Source: Luteibacter sp. Sphag1AF (GTDB taxonomy: Bacteria > Pseudomonadota > Gammaproteobacteria > Xanthomonadales > Rhodanobacteraceae). Taken from it: 64,000 nt of DNA. Under the pieces are notes generated by a model. That model searched no databases, was not told the origin of the DNA, and saw nothing but the letters and a program-made list of their open reading frames with translations. The stretch lies in NCBI RefSeq assembly GCF_014192715.1, contig NZ_JACHYH010000001.1, forward strand, positions 1 to 64,000, written 5' to 3'. The position numbers and the translations under genes were made by a program. Positions 7,613-16,146 of this stretch are shown piece after piece (positions within the stretch are counted from its first letter, which is position 1; each line of letters opens with the position of its first letter).

Positions 7613-9430
7613 ATGAGCGCAACGCAAGCACGCCCCCTGCCCCGCCACGACGAGCTTTTCGGCCACCCCAAGGGGCTGTACGTCTGTTTTTTCACGGAAA
7701 TGTGGGAGCGCTTCTCCTTCTACGGCATGAAGGCGTTGCTGCTGCTGTATCTCACCAAGTACCACCGTTACACCGACGCCTCCGGCTATGACCTGATTGG
7801 CGCCTACGGCGGTCTGGTCTACTGCCTGCCGGTCATCGGCGGCGTACTGGCGGATCGCTGGCTGGGCATGCGCAAGGCCGTGATTTTCGGCGGATTATTG
7901 CTGGTGGCCGGGCATGCAGGCATGGCCATCGAAGGTCACGCGGCGCAGATGGTGGACGGCGTGGTGGTGCGCGATGAAGGCGCCCTGCGCATGTTCTTCC
8001 TGTCACTGTCGCTCATCATCATGGGCGTGGGCTTCCTGAAACCGAACGTGTCGACCATCGTCGGCAAGCTCTATCCGGAAAATGACCCCCGGCGCGACTC
8101 GGGCTTCAGCCTGTTTTATGCCGGCATCAACCTCGGCGCGCTGTTCGCGTCGCTGGTGTGCGGCTACCTCGGCGAGACCCTGGGCTGGCGCTACGGCTTC
8201 GGCGCCGCCGGCATCGGCATGCTGCTGGGCCTGGCGATGTTCCTGTGGGGCAAGAAGTATTTGCAGGGCCATGCCGAGCCGCCGCACCCGGAAAAGCTGC
8301 GCGAGCGCGTACTTGGCGTGCCGCGCGAAGCACTTATTTATATCGGCGCACTCGCAGGCCTGCTGCCCATCGCGGCCCTGATGTGGGCGGCCGTCAACGG
8401 CGCCTTCTCGCTGGGCGGCGACGTGTCGCTGGCCCTCATGCTGATGCTCGTAGTGCTGGCTGTGGTGCTGGGCTGGTTCGTGTGGTTCGTGACCACCCAG
8501 TGCAACAAGGTGCAGCGTCAGCAGATGATTTCGCTGATCGTGCTGATTTTCATGGCGCTGATCTTCTACACGCTTTACGAGCAAACCTATGGCTCGTGGG
8601 TGGCCTTTACCGACCGCCTGCTGACCAAGGACCTGTTCCCTGCCATGGTTCGCGCCCGCGAGCCCATCGCGTGGACGGCCAGCACATGGACCAATGTCGG
8701 CCTGTTCTTCAGCCAGGCCCCGTGGTCGATTGCATCGCTGGTGCTGGCGCCCGCCTCGTTCGTGGTGTCGGCACGGTTTTCGGACAAGCATGCTGCGTCG
8801 AAAGCACCACGCATCATTGTCGGTGGCGTGTTCACGCTGATGCTGGTGCTGCTGGTCCGCGATCTGGTCATTCTTCCGCAGACGGCCGGCTCACTCACTT
8901 ATCTTGGCGCCTTGTTCCTTGTGCTGCTGGCACCGCTCTTCACCTTCCTGTGGGGCTGGCTTGGCCGCATGGGCCGCGATCCGTCGAAGCCGGCGAAGAG
9001 CGCCGCAGGCCTGCTGTTTGCCGCACTGAGCTTCATTCCGCTGGCACTGGCCGCACAGCACGCCGGCCTCACGGGCGGCATGGCCAGTGTGTGGTGGTTG
9101 GTGGGTGCCTACCTCATTCTGGAAGCGGGCGAGATGTGCCTGTCACCGGTAGGCCTCTCGGCCGTGACGGAGCTTTCCATGCCGCGCGTGGTCAGCCTGA
9201 TGATGGGCACCTGGTTCCTGGCCACCGCATTCTCCGAAGCACTGGCGGCGTTGTTCGGCAAGCTGGCGGCCATTGATGTGGTGGACGGCCAGTCACTCAA
9301 CGTGGTGGAAGCCGCTGGCAAGTACGAGCACCTTTTCTGGTTGCTGATGTGGATTGGCTTAGGCTGCGCAGCGCTGGCGTTCATGGCTTCGCCCTGGTTG
9401 CGGCGGTGGATGCATCGGCCGGAGAAGTGA
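7613..9430 (+). CDS. POT/PTR-family proton-dependent oligopeptide transporter (605 aa)
   Basis: An inner-membrane symporter that takes up di- and tripeptides with protons. The N-terminus holds the family signature FFTEMWERFSFYGMKALLLLY (ExxER-type motif), followed by GGVLADRWLGMRKAV and the second signature FLKPNVSTIVGKLY with FYAGINLGA. Hydrophobic segments suggest about 14 membrane helices, with a charged loop near residues 220-240 as in the bacterial subfamily. The start ATG at 7613 is preceded only weakly by a ribosome site. It is divergent from the S9 peptidase and is followed 50 bases later by a glycosyltransferase gene. A second POT gene occurs at 44.9 kb. Substrate range cannot be told from sequence. 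Confidence 0.93.
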   Translation: MSATQARPLPRHDELFGHPKGLYVCFFTEMWERFSFYGMKALLLLYLTKYHRYTDASGYDLIGAYGGLVYCLPVIGGVLADRWLGMRKAVIFGGLLLVAGHAGMAIEGHAAQMVDGVVVRDEGALRMFFLSLSLIIMGVGFLKPNVSTIVGKLYPENDPRRDSGFSLFYAGINLGALFASLVCGYLGETLGWRYGFGAAGIGMLLGLAMFLWGKKYLQGHAEPPHPEKLRERVLGVPREALIYIGALAGLLPIAALMWAAVNGAFSLGGDVSLALMLMLVVLAVVLGWFVWFVTTQCNKVQRQQMISLIVLIFMALIFYTLYEQTYGSWVAFTDRLLTKDLFPAMVRAREPIAWTASTWTNVGLFFSQAPWSIASLVLAPASFVVSARFSDKHAASKAPRIIVGGVFTLMLVLLVRDLVILPQTAGSLTYLGALFLVLLAPLFTFLWGWLGRMGRDPSKPAKSAAGLLFAALSFIPLALAAQHAGLTGGMASVWWLVGAYLILEAGEMCLSPVGLSAVTELSMPRVVSLMMGTWFLATAFSEALAALFGKLAAIDVVDGQSLNVVEAAGKYEHLFWLLMWIGLGCAALAFMASPWLRRWMHRPEK

Positions 9431-9480
9431 CGGACACGGGCACTTCCGCTAGAGTGCCCGCGCCAAGGGGAAGGACACCA

Positions 9481-10815
9481 ATGATCACGATGCACGAACC
9501 CACCACGCGCCGAACGTGGCTTTGGATAGCCGCTCTTACGCTTCTGGCGTTGGCGCTCCGGCTTGGATTCATGACGCAGGCTTATGTGGATCATCCTGTT
9601 CGCGGCGATGCGGGCGAATACATCAATTACGCGTGGAATATCGCCGAGCACGGCGTTTTCTCGAAGCAGGCACGCGACACAACCCAGCCGGTTGTTCCAG
9701 ACAGTTTTCGCGATCCCGGCTATCCGCTGATTCTGGCGATGCAGATCAAGGCCACTCCTGAATTCGGCCCCTGGTATCAGGCGGTGATGCTGACCCAGTG
9801 CATCCTCGGTGCATTGACGGTGATGTGCTATCTGCTGGCTGCACGGCGCTGGCTGCCGCTTCACTGGCTGGTCGCCGCGGGTATGCTCATGGCCGTATGG
9901 CCACACTCGGTGACGTTACCCATATACATCGTCAGCGAATCGCTTTTCGCATTTCTGCTGGCAGCGGCCTTTGCGTGCATTGCCGAAGCGACGGCACGGC
10001 GCAGCAAAGGGTGGGCGGTCGGGGGTGCTGCGTTCTTCACGTGCGCAGCCCTGACCAACGCCGTGGTACTTCCGGTTGCGCCACTGCTCGCCATTGCAGG
10101 CTTCATCTGGCTTCGCTCCTGGCGCCCTGTCTGGATCACGCTGCTCGTTGCCAGCCTCGCGTTCAGTGCGCCGTGGCTCCTGCGCAACGCAGCCCTTGCT
10201 TCGCAGGACTCGGCTGGCGGCCGGGCAGCGATGAATTTCGTGCAGGGTTCGTGGCCTGACTATCATTCCGCTTATCGCACTCATTACCTCAATCCGGGCC
10301 ACGACGACGGCACGCTTGAGCGAATCGACGCTGAAGTGAACCTCATCGGCACCGACCGCAAAGCCGGTTATGACGCCGTCCTTCATCGCCTTGCGGACAA
10401 TCCGGTTCGATATGCAGGCTGGTACGCAAGCAAACCCGCCCTGCTGTGGGGCTGGGACATCCAGATGGGTGATGGCGACATCTATGTGTACCCGACCGTC
10501 AACTCACCCTTCCGGACCATGGCTCCGCTTCGGGCGTTGGCGGCACTCATCTACGTGCTCAACCCGCTACTCGCCTGCCTGGCGCTGCTGGGTTGCGTGG
10601 CCAGCCTTTGCCGCCCGAAGGAACCGGTGGCTTTTGGCATCGCATCCGTCCTGATTTTTGTAACAGCCGTCTACACGATCCTTCAGGCTGAGCCCCGCTA
10701 CGCCATTGCATTTCGCGGAGCAGAAATGATCATGGCGACGTACGGGATGGCGCTCGCTGCGCAATGGGTGCGTCGCCGAAAACAGCGCGGCTTGACGGAA
10801 GCTCCTGCACACTGA
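9481..10815 (+). CDS. GT-C fold membrane glycosyltransferase (ArnT/PMT-like, 444 aa)
   Basis: Enzymes of this superfamily move a sugar from a polyprenyl-phosphate carrier to an acceptor on the periplasmic side. The start at 9481 follows AAGGACACC. A first helix (TWLWIAALTLLALALRLGF) is followed by a periplasmic loop containing RGDAGEYINYAWNIAEHG, where GT-C enzymes carry their catalytic Asp, then DSFRDPGYPLILA, and about nine to ten further helices (for example MCYLLAARRW, AAFFTCAALTNAVVLPVAPLLAIAGF). The C-terminal part includes EPRYAIAF. The gene is immediately upstream of two type IV pilin genes on the same strand, so glycosylation of pilin or a linked glycan is a reasonable guess, but acceptor and donor are unknown. 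Confidence 0.75.
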   Translation: MITMHEPTTRRTWLWIAALTLLALALRLGFMTQAYVDHPVRGDAGEYINYAWNIAEHGVFSKQARDTTQPVVPDSFRDPGYPLILAMQIKATPEFGPWYQAVMLTQCILGALTVMCYLLAARRWLPLHWLVAAGMLMAVWPHSVTLPIYIVSESLFAFLLAAAFACIAEATARRSKGWAVGGAAFFTCAALTNAVVLPVAPLLAIAGFIWLRSWRPVWITLLVASLAFSAPWLLRNAALASQDSAGGRAAMNFVQGSWPDYHSAYRTHYLNPGHDDGTLERIDAEVNLIGTDRKAGYDAVLHRLADNPVRYAGWYASKPALLWGWDIQMGDGDIYVYPTVNSPFRTMAPLRALAALIYVLNPLLACLALLGCVASLCRPKEPVAFGIASVLIFVTAVYTILQAEPRYAIAFRGAEMIMATYGMALAAQWVRRRKQRGLTEAPAH

Positions 10816-10882
10816 GCCATCTTAGCCATCTGAGCGACGACGGTCACATTTTGCATGTGTGCCGTCATCTGGTGAGCTTCTT

Positions 10883-10898
10883 TGGTACAGAACGTGCT
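10883..10898 (+). promoter_or_regulatory. Sigma-54-like promoter upstream of the first pilin
   Basis: TGGTACAGAACGTGCT keeps the GG and GC elements with the required 12-base register (consensus TGGCACG-N4-TTGCW). The start of transcription would be near 10909, about 20 bases before the pilin ATG. Matches at the -24 element are good and weaker at -12. Confidence 0.5.
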
Positions 10899-10930
10899 CG
10901 ATTCCGCTCGTTTCCAGGGGAATCCAGTCC

Positions 10931-11368
10931 ATGTCACCGAAGCGCTCCACCGGCTTTACCCTTATCGAATTGATGATCGTTGTCGCGATCATTGCAATCC
11001 TTGCTGCCCTCGCCATCCCTGCCTACCGGGATTACATCGTCCGTACGCAGGCCAGCGAAGGATTCCTTCTTGCGTCAGGTGCAAAGGTTGCTGTCTGGGA
11101 ATTCACCAGCGACAAGGGCGTTTTCCCGCACTCGAATGCCTCGGCCGGACTCACCAGCCCCACCTCGATCAGCGGAAAGTACGTGTCGTCCGTAGCGATC
11201 CAGAACGACGGCACCATCGAAATTGCCTACGAACAGAATGAGTCCAACGATTCACTGAAAAACACCACGCTGGTAATGTCCCCCCTGAACACAGGCGGGG
11301 CGATCAGCTGGACGTGCAAAGGGACGATCAACCAGCGCTACCTTCCCACCGCGTGCCGCTCAAGCTGA
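10931..11368 (+). CDS. Type IV pilin, paralogue upstream of pilA (145 aa)
   Basis: A major-pilin-type protein. The start at 10931 gives a short prepilin leader ending in RSTG, the PilD cleavage site, followed by [20 protein letters not shown] with Glu at +5 and the hydrophobic helix that packs the pilus core. The C-terminal loop is closed by a predicted disulfide (WTCKG ... LPTACRSS). Length is normal for Xanthomonadales pilins. It is a clear paralogue of the next gene (same SASAGL...TSISGKYV motif), but with a different leader (MSPKRSTG vs MKNIQKG) and surface residues. It has its own sigma-54-like promoter and is followed by a 315-base gap. It may be an alternative or minor pilin. Confidence 0.93.
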   Translation: MSPKRSTGFTLIELMIVVAIIAILAALAIPAYRDYIVRTQASEGFLLASGAKVAVWEFTSDKGVFPHSNASAGLTSPTSISGKYVSSVAIQNDGTIEIAYEQNESNDSLKNTTLVMSPLNTGGAISWTCKGTINQRYLPTACRSS

Positions 11369-11376
11369 AGCAACAC

Positions 11377-11393
11377 GTGACGCGCCACGTCAC
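11377..11393. promoter_or_regulatory. Inverted repeat in the intergenic region between the pilins
   Basis: GTGACG / CGTCAC separated by five bases, just after the first pilin. It is followed by ATTT only, so it is either a weak terminator or an operator for the pilA promoter about 140 bases downstream. The rest of the 11394-11683 gap holds the pilA promoter and a leader of about 130 bases with no recognisable gene. Confidence 0.35.
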
Positions 11394-11528
11394 ATTTAGA
11401 CGATTAATGTCACTTTGCGATAACCCGATTAAACTGCTGAATCCACGAAATATTCCTGTTGCTCATCAATCGTGACACCGGGCACAATCTGCAAGCCTGC
11501 ATTATGCGGGAATACGCCGGTCGCGAAA

Positions 11529-11544
11529 TGGCATGCAAGATGCA
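11529..11544 (+). promoter_or_regulatory. Sigma-54 promoter of pilA
   Basis: TGGCATGCAAGATGCA has TGGC at -24 and TGC at -12 in the exact register of the sigma-54 consensus. pilA of Pseudomonas and Xanthomonas is transcribed by RpoN with the PilS/PilR pair. The predicted transcript starts near 11555, leaving a leader of about 130 bases. Confidence 0.75.
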
Positions 11545-11683
11545 GGCTTTGCGGCGAGCTTCCTGGTCGTTCCTGACCAAAGCAAGTGAGGGAGTACTCG
11601 GGGTCTGAACGACGACTTCGGGACTAGGGCTCAGGGGGCATCACTTTTTTTTTGGTTAGCTAACCCAAGTACGAGGAAACTCC

Positions 11684-12145
11684 ATGAAGAATATCCAGAA
11701 GGGCTTCACGCTCATCGAACTGATGATCGTCGTCGCCATCATCGCGATCCTGGCCGCCATTGCCATCCCGCAGTACCAGAATTACATCATCCGCACCCAG
11801 GTGTCGGAAGGCATGAACCTCGCTGACGGCGCCAAGACCGCTGTCTCGGAGTTCTACAACAACAAGGGTCACTGGCCCACTGAAAACGCGTCCGCCGGCC
11901 TTGCCGGGACCACGTCCATCAGCGGCAAGTATGTCGCTTCCGTGGACGCGTCGAACGGCTTGATCGTTGCCACGTTCGCGAATAAGGCCCCGCAGGACGC
12001 CAACGACAAGATCAACAGCAAGACTGTCGTGCTGTCGGCCTTCGACACCGGCGGCGTGATCACGTGGAACTGCAAGTCGACCGCCGGTGGCAAGACCAAG
12101 ACCACCGTCGACGAAGCCTACCTGCCGACCGCTTGCCGCAAGTAA
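11684..12145 (+). CDS. pilA: Type IV major pilin PilA (153 aa)
   Basis: The main subunit of type IV pili, used for twitching, adhesion and DNA uptake. A short leader (MKNIQKG) precedes [20 protein letters not shown], with Glu5 and the N-terminal helix of pilins. A typical C-terminal disulfide loop follows (WNCKS ... YLPTACRK). A ribosome site (GAGGA) sits eight bases before the ATG at 11684. A sigma-54 promoter with a long leader lies upstream, and a strong hairpin terminator lies right after the stop, as expected for a highly expressed single gene. This one, with the better promoter and terminator, is the likely major pilin; the paralogue upstream may replace or modify it. Confidence 0.95.
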   Translation: MKNIQKGFTLIELMIVVAIIAILAAIAIPQYQNYIIRTQVSEGMNLADGAKTAVSEFYNNKGHWPTENASAGLAGTTSISGKYVASVDASNGLIVATFANKAPQDANDKINSKTVVLSAFDTGGVITWNCKSTAGGKTKTTVDEAYLPTACRK

Positions 12146-12169
12146 GCTCTCGGTGGTACATGCTTTGCG

Positions 12170-12202
12170 AAAAGGGCCGTCATGCGGCCCTTTTCTTTTT
12201 TT
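12170..12202 (+). terminator. pilA terminator that also encloses the next gene's start region
   Basis: A perfect 10-bp stem (AAAAGGGCCG / CGGCCCTTTT, 12170-12179 and 12185-12194) with a TCATG loop is followed by C and seven Ts. The loop contains the ATG at 12182-12184 that opens the following glycosyltransferase frame, and the 5' arm contains an AAGGG that would serve as its Shine-Dalgarno. Confidence 0.88.
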
Positions 12203-14185
12203 GAGGACGCTCATCTGGCACCGCACCGCATATTCAGGCAGACGTGGCCCGCCGCGCTGGTCCTGCTTGCCGCACTCATCCTTGCCTGGCTCGCTTACCG
12301 CCCCGGCTTGAACAGCGGCTTTCTCTTTGACGATGCCGCCAACCTGCCCGCCCTGGGCGCCGAAGGCCCGGTGCATGATGTCGCCTCCACGCTTCGCTAC
12401 CTGACCTCGGGCAAGGCCGATCCCGCGGGGCGTCCGGTGGCGATGGCCAGCTTTCTTGTCGACGCACGCAACTGGCCCGCATCACCTGCGCCGTTCAAGC
12501 GCACGAACCTGATCCTGCATGGCATCAATGCCGCGCTGCTTTTCCTGTTGCTGCTGGAGCTTGGTCGCGCGACACTGCTTGCGCCAGGCAAGGCCGCCAT
12601 CGCCGCCGCCATGGGCGCGGGCATATGGCTGCTCCACCCCTTTTTCGTTTCCACCGTGCTGTACATCGTGCAGCGCGAGGCCATGCTGTCGACGACCTTC
12701 GTGGCGCTTGGCCTGTGGGTGTGGCTTCGCGCGCGGCGCGTGGTGCAGGAAACCGGCCATGAACACACTGGCCGAATGCTTGCCGTACTTGTGGTGGTCA
12801 CGGCATTGGCCGTGTTTTCCAAGGCAAACGGCATCCTCCTTCCCCTGCTGATCCTCGTCGTCAGCGCGTGCCTTCCCGCGCCATGCGGCGAGCAGCTTGC
12901 GCTGCTCACTTTCAACAGAGGGGTACGTGTCTTTGCAATGGCGGGCGCAGGCCTTGTACTGATCGGCCTCATTGCCGTGGCGTTCGCCGTCGATCCGCTT
13001 CCCGGCCGTGGATGGTCCACGACGCAGCGGCTGTTGACGGAACCTCGCATTCTTGTTGATTACGCCGCCCGACTATGGCTGCTTCGCGACAGCGTCGGCA
13101 CGTTCTTCCATGACGACATCGTCGCATCGCGCTCGCTATGGGAGCCCGTATCAACGGCGGTCTCCCTCGCGGCGGTTCTTGTCACAGGCGTGCTGGCATG
13201 GATGGGGCGCAGGCGTTACGCAATCCTGGCATTGCCGGTGCTGTTTTTTCTGGCGGGCCACGCGATGGAGTCCACCACGATTCCGCTGGAGCTTTACTTC
13301 GAGCACCGCAATTACCTGCCCGCCATGCTCATGTTCTGGCCCATAGGCGTGGGGATAGCACGCATCCCGTACCGCGTTCCGGCCGCCTTGCTTGCTGCCG
13401 TGATTCTGGGTGGCCTGGCCGTCGTCACGTGGACGAATGCCAGTCTTTGGGGCCAGCCATTGTCGCAAGCCGTTGACTGGGCCAGCCGAAATTGGGCGTC
13501 CCCGCGCGCGCAAGCGTACGCTGCGCAACTGGAGTCCGACGCCGGCTTGTACTCGCGCGCCATGGGACGCCTGTCGCCACTGGACAACCGCTTCGCCAAC
13601 GAGCCGCAAATCCAGCTCAACCGCATCGACACGGCATGCCGTGCCATTCATCGCCTGCGTGGCGACGTCATCGCCAGCGCGGAAAGCAGCCTGCGCGGCA
13701 TGCGCAGCGATCCGGGCGCACTGCTCACCGGATGGTTCACGCCCGCTATCGAGCAGGCGGCTTCCGGCCGGTGCGCAGGAATGGATCTGACCGTCATCGG
13801 CAACCTGCTTCGTGCCGCATCAGACAGCCCGCTGCTCGCCGAAAATCCGGGACGGCGCCAGGATGTGGCCCATCTGCAGGGCCTGCTGGCACTCCGGCAG
13901 GACGCGCCGGACGCCGCCCTGGAGGCATTCAACCGGGCACTGACCGACGACCCGAAAGTTGCCGTCGCGCTGGAACAGGCCGCAACCCTGGGCCGCTCAG
14001 GCTATCCTTCGCAGGGCATCGCGCACCTGGACTACTTCGCGACGCTGAAACCGAGCCCCGTCTCCCCTGGCAAAGGCATGCCATGGCTGCACGAACGCGT
14101 GCTGCAAGGTCAGGGTTATTGGCAACATGAGCTTTCGCATCTGCGCCAGGTTCTGGTCAGCGATGCGGCAACGAGACAGCGATGA
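12182..14185 (+). CDS. TMTC-like GT-C glycosyltransferase with TPR tail, copy 1 (667 aa from first ATG)
   Basis: A membrane protein of the GT-C type with C-terminal tetratricopeptide repeats, like the TMTC group of O-mannosyl/glycosyl transferases. The first helix (AALVLLAALILAWLAYRPGL) leads into NSGFLFDDAANLPAL, where the FDD motif is the expected metal/donor site. Next come KRTNLILHGINAALLFLLLLEL, HPFFVSTVLYIVQREAMLSTTF and several more helices, then an EHRNYLPAMLMFWP segment. Residues about 440-660 form TPR-like helices. The start is uncertain: the ATG at 12182 is inside the pilA terminator and its first codons are the U-tract (MRPFSFF), so a start near a CTG at 12215, after GAGGA, is possible. 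Alignment with the next gene favours a start near there. It overlaps the next paralogue by 4 bases (ATGA). Pilin glycosylation is inferred from position. Confidence 0.72.
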   Translation: MRPFSFFEDAHLAPHRIFRQTWPAALVLLAALILAWLAYRPGLNSGFLFDDAANLPALGAEGPVHDVASTLRYLTSGKADPAGRPVAMASFLVDARNWPASPAPFKRTNLILHGINAALLFLLLLELGRATLLAPGKAAIAAAMGAGIWLLHPFFVSTVLYIVQREAMLSTTFVALGLWVWLRARRVVQETGHEHTGRMLAVLVVVTALAVFSKANGILLPLLILVVSACLPAPCGEQLALLTFNRGVRVFAMAGAGLVLIGLIAVAFAVDPLPGRGWSTTQRLLTEPRILVDYAARLWLLRDSVGTFFHDDIVASRSLWEPVSTAVSLAAVLVTGVLAWMGRRRYAILALPVLFFLAGHAMESTTIPLELYFEHRNYLPAMLMFWPIGVGIARIPYRVPAALLAAVILGGLAVVTWTNASLWGQPLSQAVDWASRNWASPRAQAYAAQLESDAGLYSRAMGRLSPLDNRFANEPQIQLNRIDTACRAIHRLRGDVIASAESSLRGMRSDPGALLTGWFTPAIEQAASGRCAGMDLTVIGNLLRAASDSPLLAENPGRRQDVAHLQGLLALRQDAPDAALEAFNRALTDDPKVAVALEQAATLGRSGYPSQGIAHLDYFATLKPSPVSPGKGMPWLHERVLQGQGYWQHELSHLRQVLVSDAATRQR

Positions 14186-16146
14186 AGCACGTTTTCACCG
14201 ATTCCCGCAAAACCCGGATCATCATTGGCCTCATTGCGCTGATTATCGTGGCCGCCATTTACTGGCCCGGCCTGAGCGGCGGCTTTCTGTTTGACGACTA
14301 CCCGAACATCGTCGACAACGACGGCGTTCAGCCAGCGGACGCCCATGTCAGCTCGCTGATTCGCAGTGCTCTTTCGTCGCCGTCGAGCGAACTCAAACGT
14401 CCTATCGCATCCTTGAGTTTTGCGGCCAACTTCCTGGCAGCGGGTCTCGACCCGTTCTGGATGAAGCTCACCAATCTGGTGATTCACCTGGCCAACGCTG
14501 CGCTCGCGTATCTGCTGGCGCGTCGCCTCATCGAAGACGCAGGCTCGCCTTCACAGGCGTCACGCGCGCCGCTCATCGCACTGGGTGTCGCGTTCGGGTG
14601 GGCTGTACTGCCCATCAACCTGACCTCCGTGCTGTATATCGTGCAGCGCATGGAAAGTCTGGCGAACCTTGCCGTATTCGCCGGCATGATGGCTTATGCC
14701 GCGATCCGGCGACGCATGATAGCCGGACATGTCCGCTTCGGGTTTACCCGTGCCATCGCGTGGACGCTGTTCTATGCGGTCATCGGCCTGCTCTCCAAAG
14801 AAACGGCCGCGCTGCTTCCGCTGTACGCCTTCATTCTGGAACTGACGATTTATCGTGGTCGGGTCTGGGCGCCGGAGGGCGAGCTTCATGCCCGCCGCAT
14901 ATGGGTAACGTACGTCGCGCTTCTGGGCGTTCCCCTCGTGGCGGCGCTGAGCTGGCTGCTTCCGCCGCTCCTGATTCCGGGCGCGTGGGCAAGCCGCAAT
15001 TTCACGATGTCCACGCGCCTGCTCAGCGAAGCGCGCATCGTTGTCGACTACATCGGCTGGACGCTTCTGCCCCTGCCGAACTGGCTGTCGTTCTACCACG
15101 ATGATTTCGTCGTTTCGACCGGCTTTCTCTCGCCCGTATCGACCCTGATCTCGATGGTGGTGATCGCGGCGCTCATCGCACTCGCCTGGGTATGCCGCAA
15201 CCGCGCGCGACTGGTCACCGCCGGCATCCTGCTCTATTTCGGCTGCCATCTCCTGACCGGCACGCTGCTCCCGCTGGAGCTGGTGTACGAACATCGCAAC
15301 TACTTCGCCAGTTTCGGCGTTCTGCTCGCACTCGTTCCGCTGCTGCTGGCGGCACCGCAGCACGGCAGCGAAGGCGGGAAGCTCCAGCCCCGCGCACTGT
15401 TGCTTGGGGTGCTCATGCTCCTGTGGTGCGCGCAGACGGCAGCCACGTCGTGGGCATGGGCTGAGCCATTGCGTCTTGCTGAAGATCTTGCCAACCGGGC
15501 GCCGCAATCGCCGCGCGCGCAGTATGAACTGGGCCGCACGTACATCATCTTCTCTCAGTACAAGGCAGATTCTCCGCTGATCCTGCCCGCCGAACACGCA
15601 CTCGAACGCTCGGCGAAACTGCCCGACTCATCCATCCTTCCGGAGCAGGCGCTCATCTTCATGAGGGCCCGCATGAATCGGCCTATCGAGCCCCGCTGGT
15701 GGGACAGCATCGTCGAGAAGTTGAATCGTCGCCGTCCCGGCGTGCAGGATGAAAGCTCGCTTGGCGCGCTGACTCAGTGCGCCAAGGGCGACAACTGCAA
15801 GCTGCCGGTGGATCGCATGGTCCAGGCCTATACGGCTGCGCTGCAATACGATCACCCCCGCTCGCGGCTGCTCGCGATGTACTCTGATTACGCCTGGTCA
15901 ATCATGGGCGACAAGCCCCTGGCGCTCCGGACCATCCACGACGCTGTGGAAGCGGAGCCGAAGGAGCTGGCGTACCGACTGACCTACGCGCGCATGCTGC
16001 GATCAAGCGGGCATCATGACGAGGCGATGGTCCAGCTCAATGAACTGCGCCGTCGAGACATCGGTGGCGCCATGGCAGACGACATTGGCGCGCTCGCGCG
16101 CAGCCTGTCCAACGCTCCCGCCCCCGCATCGTCGGCCGCCCGTTAA
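14182..16146 (+). CDS. TMTC-like GT-C glycosyltransferase with TPR tail, copy 2 (654 aa)
   Basis: Paralogue of the preceding gene with the same layout: first helix (IIIGLIALIIVAAIYWPGL), SGGFLFDDYPNIVDND with the FDD motif, KLTNLVIHLANAALAYLLARR, INLTSVLYIVQRMESLANLAVF, and EHRNYFASFGVLLAL, about ten to eleven helices in all, then a TPR-like C-terminal region from about residue 430 (APQSPRAQYELGRTYIIF). The C-terminal stretch LRTIHDAVEAEPKELAYRLT to the end is repeated, diverged, in the following 104-residue gene. The start ATG overlaps the previous stop (ATGA), so translation is probably coupled. A product that acts on polyprenyl-linked sugar at the periplasmic face is expected from the family; substrate unknown. 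Confidence 0.8.
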   Translation: MKHVFTDSRKTRIIIGLIALIIVAAIYWPGLSGGFLFDDYPNIVDNDGVQPADAHVSSLIRSALSSPSSELKRPIASLSFAANFLAAGLDPFWMKLTNLVIHLANAALAYLLARRLIEDAGSPSQASRAPLIALGVAFGWAVLPINLTSVLYIVQRMESLANLAVFAGMMAYAAIRRRMIAGHVRFGFTRAIAWTLFYAVIGLLSKETAALLPLYAFILELTIYRGRVWAPEGELHARRIWVTYVALLGVPLVAALSWLLPPLLIPGAWASRNFTMSTRLLSEARIVVDYIGWTLLPLPNWLSFYHDDFVVSTGFLSPVSTLISMVVIAALIALAWVCRNRARLVTAGILLYFGCHLLTGTLLPLELVYEHRNYFASFGVLLALVPLLLAAPQHGSEGGKLQPRALLLGVLMLLWCAQTAATSWAWAEPLRLAEDLANRAPQSPRAQYELGRTYIIFSQYKADSPLILPAEHALERSAKLPDSSILPEQALIFMRARMNRPIEPRWWDSIVEKLNRRRPGVQDESSLGALTQCAKGDNCKLPVDRMVQAYTAALQYDHPRSRLLAMYSDYAWSIMGDKPLALRTIHDAVEAEPKELAYRLTYARMLRSSGHHDEAMVQLNELRRRDIGGAMADDIGALARSLSNAPAPASSAAR

